Shown here one piece after another: positions 13,322-25,000 of a DNA stretch of 64,000 nt. Origin of the DNA: Cyclina sinensis (Eukaryota; Mollusca; Bivalvia; Venerida; Veneridae); assembly GCA_012932295.1 (NCBI GenBank), contig JAAONU010000019.1, positions 23,197,908 to 23,261,907 on the forward strand, in the 5' to 3' direction. The position numbers and the translations under genes were made by a program. The notes beneath the pieces were generated by a model. That model ran no database searches. It saw only the letters and a list, made by a program, of their open reading frames with translations, and was not told the DNA's origin. Each line of letters begins with the position of its first letter. Position 1 is the stretch's first letter.

Positions 13322-16300
13322 CTGTTTTCCCCTATTGTTGGTTTTTTTTTGGTATTAATACTATTTTTATGTACGCAATTAAAAGAGCAGACGGAATGCA
13401 CATGTGTGGTAAAATTAACCCTTTCAAACAAAAGGAAACATTTTGCCATTTCACGTTATTATTCCTTAACTGAAATGAAAAATAGGCCGAAAGCATGAAC
13501 TCTAGGAGATAAAATAACTTTAACAGGCTCTGTCGTTTTAGCCATACAAATGTATCTGGATTTCATCATTCTGTATAACACTTGACACGCTTCAAGTTTC
13601 ATTTGCAATGCCAGATTCAATATTAAGCTTTAGCAAGCGAAACAAAAACAACATTAATATCTATCAAGTAGTTTTCAGTCTTATCTCTTGCAGGGAAGTA
13701 AAGAATCGTTAAACTGTTCAGTAACATCAACGATGGAATACAGTGCATTGTTTTGTTTTTACCTCTTAAAGCCTGTTGCCGAAGTTTTATTTAGTAGTAT
13801 ATACTAGTATATTATTACAGACCAAGTCTTACGACCTTATGTCGACTTTCGACTTCTTACAAAACAGGTAAAAGAGCTGATATACACAAAGTCTAGGTCA
13901 TTATATGGTAAATTTATTTTGGGAACAATAAGCCTAAATTGGAAATAATGGCTTTTTTGAAGCGTTCCTACAAATTGCATAGACATTAAAATTTTAACAG
14001 GACGTTTACTTGGTACATTAATTTTTCTTTCTTGCGTACGCACTACTGCTGAAGGATGCATTTTTGCTGGCTTAAAAGGACAAACAGATATATTTGCTGG
14101 TATTTTTTTGTTTTTCTTTTTTGGTTTTTCTTAGTCGCTTAGCTGATGAGTTCATTACCTAGTTGAATGAATTATTATATTTTTTATTTTCTTAAGGATT
14201 TTTTGGCGTTGCTGCCAAACCCAACTTTGTACCTACTTAATTGGTCAGTCAAAATGTGACCAAAAATGAGGTACAATTCCAGAGAGAATATTTACAATGA
14301 TTTCATTAGTAAAAATCGTAAAGTTTGCATGATAATTTTAGGGCGTTAATGATTGGCGACATTTGATTTCTAAAAAAAAAATCTTGAATTACAATAATAG
14401 CGACAGATATTTGCGGACACGATGCAAAAATAACGTGACAAAACTGTAAGTATAATCAGGGCCTCAATTAGAGCCCTGGTGTTATTAAGTATAGAATGAT
14501 CATTGAATATAATGCCCCTTAACTAAGCATTACAACTTGAACAGATCTACAGTTACTCGTCTGTTGTGTTTACATTTTAGCTTTGACAGCCTCGTTTTGA
14601 AATTAGATTTACTCTGAGGCTAAATAAATAAATAAATATTGATCTTTTGTACCCATGTCCGTTTGCTTAAGATTAGAACTGTTGGCTTAGCTAAAAAAAG
14701 ATTTGTAACATTTGTTCAATGGGCACAACATGATAGCATTAAAACCATACCTAAGGTGAGCCTTGGACTCAGAGTCCTTTGCCAGTATAAAAAATGTAGG
14801 CAAAAAAAGAAAAAATTCTTCTGTAAAGAAGAAGAAAAATATATTTTTTAACAGGTTAGTGAAAACTTTTTTCCAATACGCCATTGTTTTATTTAAAATT
14901 AATTGTCTCTTATTTGCTTATGGTCGAGAACTTCCGGTGGACTAGGATACATTAATTTTGAACTGTTCAAAAATGAATTTCTTAAAAAGTTGCCTTATAA
15001 ACTAGAACCTATAACAAAGAGAAGGTATTTTTTAATTCTCTAGAAAGCTTAATGTGTGAACTTCGTATACTTAAAATTGAGTTCAAATAATATAATTGGA
15101 ATGCTAGACAGTGTCTAAACATTGTAACATGAATTTGATTCTGTATTTTTGTCAGTATGGAATAAGTTTTTGTATTTCAATTCAATTTTAAATGAGTCCA
15201 TTAACATTACAGCTGCCTTATACTGACTCCCTTTCAGCCCCAACCTTCCAGTGGAATTCATGGTGAATGATAATTTTGATTTTGGTGAAAAATGGATCTC
15301 TTCGTTTACATTACAAGGCTTGACTAACCCTCTAAATAATTTTAGCTTTTAAACGATTTCTTTAAGAACCGGTTGTCGGTTATTGAAACACTGCTTCAAA
15401 TTTGTGCTAATTTTGTCTCATACATAAACAGAAGCTAATTAATTTATAAGGGTCATTTGAAGATTTATTGTTTCAATTAACTTTTATTAACTGGAAAGTT
15501 AATTGATCGTCCGGCTAGTAAAAACTTATCGTTTTCTTCACTGGTGGTACATAACGTATTTTTATGTCGCTTCACAAGGAATTTGTATACCTAGACACAA
15601 CTTTGTTTGTTTTTAGACAATTTGTCTGGACAAAAATGACGAGACAACATACTTTCAATTATTTTGTCATCATGGAAATACTCAGAGCTGTCATTAAGTG
15701 ATAAGTCAACACTGCTTTCTTATTTAATCTGAAAGATAAGTGAGGCACTCATCATTTGGTGAATGTAAACCTTTCATTTTTTAAGTATTCCCCCTCCCCA
15801 CTTATAGCATATTTTCTCTCTCGGATGCGACATTGAACAGAAGTCCAATATGTTGTTGCTCTACTATGTAAATGTAGAGGAACTAATTGTTTCTTAAATA
15901 GTACGATCTTTCCGCCAAAACCTAAATCACCAAAACATTTTCGTGAGTATCGGTCATTCAGACCGAGGGTACCGACCATAAAAGCTCTGAAAATACAAGG
16001 TACATTTCAAATACTTGTCTGGGGAAAAAGCTGAAAATTACACATCTACTCCAATATCTTCGTCGGAAGTTCTCATGATGTCGTTGACATGTTTTTCAGT
16101 CTATTAGATTAAGTCGGCATTTGAAGCTTTTAAACTATTTAAAACTAGTCATAAAGGAATGTTTCATTAAAGTGAGTAGACATTACAGTTCTTACTGTGC
16201 ATTTCACTCGAGGCTATAAAGACATAACAAGGAAATTATACTTTACTGTGAAAACAGCAAATTAAATCAACGGTCTCAATGAATAACAACACAAATTTTA

Positions 16301-16761
16301 GCCTTTTACTAGTATGTGGCTCACCGTTACCTTTGTCCTTTTTTTAAAACAACGTAAAAACCCTCATGCCTTCAACTCGACTCTGGAATCGTTGAACTTG
16401 AAAGTTAACTCAATGACTCAATGAAATATAAAAGACATATATAGATAACCTAAAGGAAATTAATTGAAAGGAAATTCAATAAAAGCATTTATTTCTCTTT
16501 CATGATATTATGGTTACCTTATTTTGAATAAAGGTACATTTACAAGACATTTGAAAATATTCATTTAAACTTAAACACTTTTTAATCCATGTAAGTTTTT
16601 ATCGTTAATCATTTCACAACGATCATAGTATGTTTATAGAATATTTGCTTTAGTATGATAAGTATCTTCTATCTTTAATATATAATTTTGCAACTTTCGT
16701 AATGATAAATATTAGTTCAAATTCATAGTTCGATATACAGTTTAGAAGTAAGGAAAACATA
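13322..16761. other. Intergenic spacer
   Basis: AT-rich spacer with no recognised exon, RNA gene or element beyond a short stretch near 13960-14000 that resembles the dispersed repeat family (cctacaaattgcatagacatt). Confidence 0.45.
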
Positions 16762-16990
16762 TTATTGTGCAGAGGTTTTCGTATCATCAAATGCTGAAAT
16801 ATTGCTTTCTCACACATGATTAATTCCTTGTCATTTTCTGATTGATTTGTAAGTTGATGCCAGACGAAAGTTCGCTATCCGTTTTGACAATGTAGACAAA
16901 CAGACATTTAGTTGCAGTTTAGATTCAAGCAGCTTTATATAGACATTCTTACCAAATCTTTCATTTTTGAGACGTTTTGCACTAGGTATT
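16762..16990 (+). repeat. Left arm of an inverted repeat (pair with 19130-19350)
   Basis: Shares with the reverse complement of 19130-19350 the blocks atgctgaaatattg, tctcacac, cttgtcattttctgattgat, ccgttttgac, tagacaaacagac and taccaaatctttca. About 220 bases per arm, clearly imperfect, so not recent. Confidence 0.8.
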
Positions 16991-18274
16991 CAGTCAGTGA
17001 AAATTGACGAACCTTATTTCAAACGCTCAACTGTTTTACATGGAATGTTTATTAAAACTCATCTAGCGCTATAATCTTCGACAGAGAAACATTAAGCGAC
17101 AATTGCCTGTTAAATCATGCATGTGTATTTCCAGCCAACTTACACCGTGTTTCCAGACACAATATGCGTATTACTATTTCGTAAACAACAATACATTTCA
17201 ACATTCTTTAAATTAAAAAAGAAGCATTTTACGTGAGGGAAAATATGATAAATATATTTTTCTAAATTCTTTTATGTTATTACCGTCTTCCAAATTTTCA
17301 TACCAAGACGTTTTACTGGCATATCTGAGAATTTATTAAAATAACAAATCAACAAATTCTATACTAAAGAACTATTCTAAGAAATGACAAACCTAAAGAT
17401 GGCATTGCCATGTACAAATATTGAATGAAATTTTTGACATTCTCCTACATTTTTCAAAGAATAGAATGTTATAATAGAAGTGCATCATGTAATAGTAAAT
17501 CTTGGACATGGGACTTAGCTTTACAATAAGACATACACTCAGTAGAAATGTCAACTGCCTTTAAGAGAGTACGATTTAAAAGGATGATGTCGATGAATTA
17601 TCTTGAATAGAGTCTGTCCGACGGAATGCGTCTGGTTTTTGTCTCTCCGCAGAACACTTGACATAAATGTTCATGTTTTATATATAGTTCTTCATAATAG
17701 TAGCTATTTACGCAACTGACGTTAGACAAATTTTAAAAACAACATTAATCAAACTATTTACGGACTTTTTAAACGGTATGATAAGAATGACATTCCTTAT
17801 TGAGAAAATCTGATTTAAGCAGCTATTTGTCTAAACACATTTGTACCGAAATACATCAAATGAACCTTTAATTAGTTATTGTTTAATATGTACAAAACTA
17901 TGACCTTAGACATCATTCAGGGTGACCATTGGAGATAAAACATAGAATACCTGCACGAATTTGTCTTCTCTGATTCCGGAAAGCTGTAGCAGAATATATT
18001 TACGGCAAGTACCAATTGTTGCAACATTGAAAAAAAAGTCATCATATCTATGACGCAAGCGAAATATATTCACTTTTAAGAAAAGCTGTAAGACAGATTC
18101 GCTCAAGACACGATTTACTTTGAACTGTTGGTTACTGTTTATCGTAAAACTGAATTTAAAGTAAATTGTGATTCTCCAGTCATACTACTACAAATAGCAA
18201 AATATTATGTCAAACTAAATCTATGCTAACGTTTTTCTCTGTAAATAAAGCATCACTGGATTCAGTAGAGACAT

Positions 18275-18545
18275 GTGGTCGAAAGTGGTCACATTATTTT
18301 TTATTGATTTAGGAACAGTAAACGACACGAACTGACAAATCTATTTTAAGAAAAAATCAGCAGTCCAGATAACTAACTTGCTGGTATCGACCTTTGGAAA
18401 TCCTACTACAAATTGCATTGATATTTAGGCCAAATTAGTCTTTGTTTTCATTATTTTTTTCTCTGCTTTCGAGAGTGACAAGTACTTTTGTTATTCCTGA
18501 TATTCTTGTGGACGTCATTAGCTTATAAACGGCTTCAAATGGACT
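18275..18545 (+). repeat. Dispersed repeat family, copy 2
   Basis: Shares with 37745-38030 the order ggtcacat, ttttattgattta, aaatcagcag, actacaaattgcattgatatt, acttttgttattcctgatatt and a tail ending in cggcttca. Confidence 0.7.
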
Positions 18546-19129
18546 AAAAAGCACATTTTTGTTTTTGTCACATTTATTTCATTTCGTTGAAATCGTATTT
18601 CGTTTATTCGAAATGTTATATAAGGTGACAAGAAAAATTATAAGAGTGTATCCTATCACTTTAAGGGCTCCGAAGTTCAGTTATATACATGTTGCACATT
18701 ATCTCTTTGAAAAATGTAAGACAATAACGTTCGACACTCTATTGCTTTTTGCCTTTTGATATTTGATATGAATTAGATTTGTAAGGAACTCACTTTTAAT
18801 AAAGTTCAATTGGCCAGATAATGAAAGTATATATGGATTGTATAGATTGATATTTTGACTTTCTGCTCACGGAAAGTATTTTAAGGCAAAGAATTTAGAG
18901 TCAAGTATTACACATACAAGAATTTTTTGTTGTATAACAGCTGGTACTATGATGTCAATGCTTGAAAGTATACGATTAAAAAAAGTCAATGTTGCTTTAA
19001 AAATTGCAATTCTGAAGTTTCATCAACATTTTGGAAGAAAAACACATATAGGTATGTAATGAGTCTAGTCGAATATTTGGCTTCTATGCCTGTTTTATTT
19101 CTACTGGAAAAAATAGAAATGCTTACTGC

Positions 19130-19350
19130 CAAAGGTCTCTGAAGTGAAAGATTTGGTACGAATGTCATGGTAAAGCAGTTTTATTAAATTAGAACTGCAT
19201 TCAGACGTCTGTTTGTCTAGAGTGTCAAAACGGATTGCAAACTTTAGTCTGACATCAACTGACAGACAATCAATCAGAAGATGACAAGAAGGGAATCAAG
19301 TGTGAGAAAACAATATTTCAGCATCAGAACATAGCAATAATGTCTGCCAC
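19130..19350 (-). repeat. Right arm of an inverted repeat (pair with 16762-16990)
   Basis: Imperfect reverse complement of 16762-16990, about 2.1 kb away. The enclosed segment has a copy of the dispersed repeat family at 18275-18545 and no recognisable protein. Confidence 0.8.
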
Positions 19351-20640
19351 CTATGCTTGTTATATTCAAGTAACAGATAAATTTATAGATTAGCCTTGGT
19401 AACATGTTCCAATGATTGTCCACAAAAAATATATTTCTCTTTCTCTAAACTGATCAGGTAAACGTGGTTAGTGTGTGAGAAAGTAAACTGCTAAAGTTAA
19501 TACGAGATATAATTTGTATGTTCTGTATTGCAGACGTTATAAAAGTAGAATTAAGGTTTCAATGACAAAGTTTAGATGAATAATGAGTCATAAAATGAGC
19601 AACAAAAGACTGAAATCTGTATCTGATTTAAAAAAGAATTTGTTTCTTTTTTCTCAAGGCTTACTTATATTTAAGCAGGAAATTGACTTAAGGTTTTCGA
19701 TGTCTCCAAAATTTAGGATGTGCTGTGCGGTGTCCTGTTGTAATGGAGAATTTATTTATGATAAGTACACACAGTACGCAATAATAAAAAGTAAGTTAAC
19801 TTCAGATAATCCAATATATATCATGTCGCAAACATCACGTAACCAGCAGAAAAGGATCTTCCAATAACTCTGGAATTTATCACCATTTCCCAAGACATGC
19901 TTTCCAAAATATCTATGTATCTGTGTTTATCTATCCTCAGTAGACCGACGACCACTGAAGAGTCAAAACTGATAGAACGCCCCACTCCAGAGTCAATTCC
20001 CAATTGTTAAGTGCATGGCTCTGATGCACAAGACCTCGATTTGACGTTTCATGCGAAAGACAAATTTCGGGGATATTATACAAAAATGTTAAACTTCATC
20101 TAACATCAGTTCACTTGACTTGCCTTTAAAAGTGAATAAATACTACCAGTGGATTATGTAATTATGGTCCTCAGCATTTCGTGGTGACATTATTTCATTT
20201 ATTTCCCCATGATATTTGTTTGGAAAATCACTTAAGAATACAAGATAACCTCAGACCTTAATTTTCATTTTAATTGATACAGTATACTTAAAGTAATGGC
20301 TATGAAGCCTTCTTTAAAATTCAGATTACAAAGCCGATCAATTGACAAAATTCAATTTAAGGTCATAAATCAGCAAGTTTCCTTTTAAATATTCAGCTTC
20401 TGTTTATGTATGAGACTTAATTAGCAAATACTTGACGTAATGTTAGATAAATGACAGATAAATTGTTAAAGAAAATGAATAACAAATAAAGATGCTCAGA
20501 CGGTTCGTTTATTCTGTTAATGTAGAGATAGGTACAGATGACAACTATCATCATGGCCATGACATTCGAAAGGGATTTTATATGAAACGTAAGATTCTTA
20601 ACGAAAAAAAAATCAGTATTCTGGCTTCAGTCTGGTGAAC

Positions 20641-20653
20641 ACACACACACGCG

Positions 20654-20696
<43 letters not shown>
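20641..20696. repeat. CA/CG dinucleotide microsatellite
   Basis: A run of (ac)n, then (gc)n, then (ac)n. Simple sequence; the alternating purine-pyrimidine pattern is of the Z-DNA-prone type. Confidence 0.95.
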
Positions 20697-20698
<2 letters not shown>

Positions 20699-21969
20699 AT
20701 TCAGTATAATATATTCTTTGGTTGTATTGACGATGGACAGACAGGAACGAAACCTTTTACGACACATTGTCTTAAACTAACGTCTGTGCAAAGCTATTTC
20801 AACGAGTAGGCTTAAAAGCTGAAACAAACATATAGGTAGGCAGTTTTCTGACTGACATGTTCTCTGTTACTAGTTTTGATGGGAAGAAGAAAAGACGGAC
20901 AGACAGACTGTTCAAGTTGTGAACACTTGCTAAGATATTTTAAAATCATGTAATGTACTTACGCGTTACAAATCTAACACAAACATGCAGGTATACGGTA
21001 TTCTGTACTGTTTGGTGGTAAGGACCACAGACAGACAAACGGACGGAAACTTTGACACAATCTGGCCCTGTGATTATAAACGTACGTTTCCCATGGTCAA
21101 TCATATTCCATACCATATTTGACGACATTGCTCTAAATATCTGTGATTATGAAACTTTTCAGATGGAGTTATATGTAATGCCCGTCTGATTAACATGGTA
21201 AATGGAAAATTGTACAAGGCTTTCAATCTGCAACCCTTTCTCAAAAATACTAAATGGTGAAATTACGAGTGTTTCGTTGAGCTTTCAATCCCAAATAAAA
21301 AGGAAAGAAAAAGAAAAAATAACAAACAAACAAACAAACAAAACCCGCAAAAGTAATGAGCAAATGGCATATCTTTAACAAAATTCCATAATTTTTAGAG
21401 ATAAAAGTGTCAATTTAAAGACTATGCGAAACAGTTTTTTTCCAAATTGTCAGTAAATGCATTTTTAAATTGAATCTAAGACAGTCAAGATAGGTCTAAC
21501 AAAGCAAATAATTTCCTTCTGTGTTGTTTATAGAATTGCCGTATTTCTCTGGGTGTCAAACAAAGCATTTTAGTCCATTTTCAAATGCATTTAATTTCCT
21601 GAAGATTGATACTTGTACTGTTCGAAATGAAAACAAAAAGGCAGCTGTTTGAAGCAAAATACTTCTGCACATGCAATAACAGTCTTTCGTAAATAAATCA
21701 AACACTTTCTAAGATTTGTATATTTTAGACAACGCCTTGTTATTTGCAGTGGGACTTGCAGCCCTTTCAGACGTTTTTGTTCACTGCTATTGGGAAAAAT
21801 GTCCTTATCATATCTTTCTCAGTTTACCTTCTTTCACCTGTCTTGCTTTACTAACATTTAATTTAATTCATTTCAAGCACTAACAGTGGCAAATAAAACA
21901 ATTCCTTCACAGTATGCCTCTTAAGTAAACTATAAAATATATATATTAACTCATGTTTTTTTTTTGGTG

Positions 21970-22003
21970 TCTGTGTGTGTGTGTGTGTGGGGGGGGGGGG
22001 GGG
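21970..22003. repeat. (TG)n followed by a run of 15 G
   Basis: A (tg)n tract runs directly into a homopolymer of G at about 21989-22003. It sits just downstream of the receptor-like gene, on its template side. Confidence 0.9.
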
Positions 22004-22095
22004 TTAAAGAAGCATCGAACAAATTTAAGACAGATAATAAGCAATCGCAAAATTTAGTAGCTTTCTAAGTCTTCTTGATGCTAGTACCTCAATTT

Positions 22096-25000
22096 CTATG
22101 GACAGATACATTCATTTTCTGAAGCACCTTTTCGTTCTCGCAAAAAGTCTTTGATTGACGATAAACTGGCGTTATGTTGAGCAAGCGCTTCGGATATCTT
22201 GTTCAAAGAAAGCTGCAAGTCTTCTATCAGGCTCTCGACGTTGTTCTCTTTTTCCTCCTCGATAACTGTAAATATAAACACTTCCAGATATATCTGAGAA
22301 AAAAAGGTGAAAGGCACTATTAAAGCAAACAAATGTGAGCTCAACTTTCTGAAACTGTGAAAGGAGCATAAGATAAAGTTTAAAGTTTAATGCCTGTGGG
22401 CTATCATCGTGTTTTACCTTCGTTTTCTTACTTTTTTACAATTTTAGAATAAACAGTATAAAGATTTAAAATAAATAAAACTACACACTTTCTGAATCAT
22501 CTCCTAAACTGTCAGAGTCATCTCCGTGTGTTGCTTTGTTCGGTTGACAGAGATTCCTTGCCCACTGTTTGCCAGGCTCAAGTACAACTTTCTTTGTCCA
22601 TCCAAAATACGTCAGCACCACCTTAAATGAAAGCATCATCTGTTTACTAGCTTTAAAAAGACAAGAATACCTAGAACTTTCCACCGTGAAAAATGTAACA
22701 TTAGATCTATTGAAAACATTCGTGAGTATGCATAGTTTCTGTTTGAATAACAAGAACATGCAGTTGCAGAAAATTTGTTTATTTGTTTATATCATAAAAA
22801 AGTTAGTAAAACTGTTTTAAAAGATTTTTCATTATTTGAATGATCATTTACAGTGTCATTATAAATAACAGGTCATATAAAATTATATGACCTAAGCATA
22901 GTTTTGGAAAAAAATGTTTCTGCGGACCCATTAAATTGAAATATATATAACCTTTCAACAATAAATTATGTTTTCCCTATTTACCTTGCAATCATTTCTG
23001 ATAGGGACAAGTTCTTAAGTCTCTATCTTCATTAAGAAACTTCTACCCACTTTCTCCGAAGTGGAGCAGGCTAAAACAGAATTTTTATATCTACGTATAA
23101 TCAGTCGTACTGAAAGCCAATTAACGATTCTTTAAAATATTTGCGTAATGTGATTGTTTTGAAATATATATGTCTAGTCATATAGACAGAATTGAAATTT
23201 TATTGTTTGGCCAAATAGTAAAACATGTTGAGTACTTAAGAATATCGATCCAATAAACAAGGAGAATATATATTATTCCTTTCGTCATTAAAATACGTTT
23301 TTTTGTCATTTACTTGCAGTCATTTCTGATACGGACAAGTTGTTAATACCCTATCTTAAGAAACTTCTACCCACTTTCTCCGAAGTGGAGCATGCTAAAA
23401 CAGAATTTTTATACCTGCGTTTTATCAGTCGTACTGAAAACCAATCAACGATTCTTTAAAATATTTGCGTAATGTAATTGTGTTGAAATATATATGTCTA
23501 GTCATATAGACGGAACTGAATTTTTATTGTTTTGCCAAATAGTAAAACATGTTGAGTACTGAAGCATATCGATCCAATAAACAAAGGTAATTAAAAGTTA
23601 ACAAATAATGTAACTGGTGTTTTGAAAACGTTGATCCTCAAGAACGTAATACAGATGTAAGAAAACTAAGGTATAGAAACATGTACATATAGGTGACAGA
23701 AAGTTGCTGTAATACAAATCCTTTTTACTTTGATATTTAATACCCCAACAGAAGTCATCAGAGGAAATTGTAATGTCAAGATAACGCACAAAAAGCTGTA
23801 TTTGATCAGGTGATACATAGCAAGTTGAAGAAGGTAAATTACGCACTGTTCAGTGCCCATATAAATTCAATGAGATATTAAAATGCATTTTTTAAAATTT
23901 GTTGAAACGCTCTTTACAGAAAATATAAAACTATCAGACTTTCCGTTTCTTTTACCTGAAATTTTCCAGTGTACCGATCCATAGCCATGAGAGAATAATC
24001 TGCCTCCCTATCACCTTGGCTATCGATTGACACTAGACCAGTTACACCTGTAAATTTAAACAATAAACAAAAAATTAGAAAACACATTTTTTTTAGGATT
24101 TAACTAACTAATACACCTCCTCTGCTCTTCAAAATTGTATTTATACGTTTAAAGATAACCTTAATTAAAATTGAATTGAATAAAAGAATGTAGGATCATA
24201 TCCACAAGAACATCTCTTCAAACATCAAACTTTCTAGATCTCGGACTTTTTCAATTTAAAAAAATGATCATGAAAACGGACTCAAAGGATCAATTCTAGT
24301 ATCCTTAGATAGGCAGCCTGACATTAAATTGTATACAGTATATGTATACAATGGTAGAATGTTGTACTCCAGTTTTCTTTTGAGGAGTCGAAGCTGATGT
24401 GTTACCACGGATCTACCATTTGGATTAGTTTAACAAACATTGTATGTACTTACGTTGCTAAGATCCCACATTTCGGTGTTCTATAATTATCATTATTTTA
24501 TTCATAACTTATATTCTGTACTTACACACTTCTGTACTTATATAATTCATGCATGTCTGTATACATATTGAGTAGAATATCTATCATAGTCATCAACCTA
24601 CCCTGAAATGTTCTGTTCTTCATTCGTGCTGAAAGTTCTTCGCCATTTATGGTATATCTACCTGCTTCAAGTGTCTCATTCAAGGCAAATCCATAAAGAA
24701 TGACGGAATCATGAAAAGCTCCAACGAACAAGCTTACCTGTAAATGAAAACGTTCATTGAAATCCAAACATACACTAGATAAATTCTCTTCTTTATCAAC
24801 GTTACTGAATTATATGTCCTTAAAATGCTGCAACAAACACAATCACCTTCACATGAATTTATTTTAAATCTTTTGACCATTTTGATTTTGTAACTAAAAT
24901 GAATATATAGTAAGCTCGGGCTTTGGATAAAATAATGATGTGAATGACGTGACATGAACAATGCGTTTTAGAATAAAACTTAAAAACTTAAAATTTAAAA

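Noticed and set aside
15752..15979. 75-codon minus-strand frame
   Set aside because: No recognisable family, no splice signals and ordinary spacer composition.
20641..20696. CRISPR-like or regulatory array
   Set aside because: A plain dinucleotide microsatellite; no array with spacers exists anywhere in the window.
24329..24354. Inverted repeat attgtataca...tgtatacaat
   Set aside because: Ten-base arms of low complexity in an intron; no reason to assign a role.
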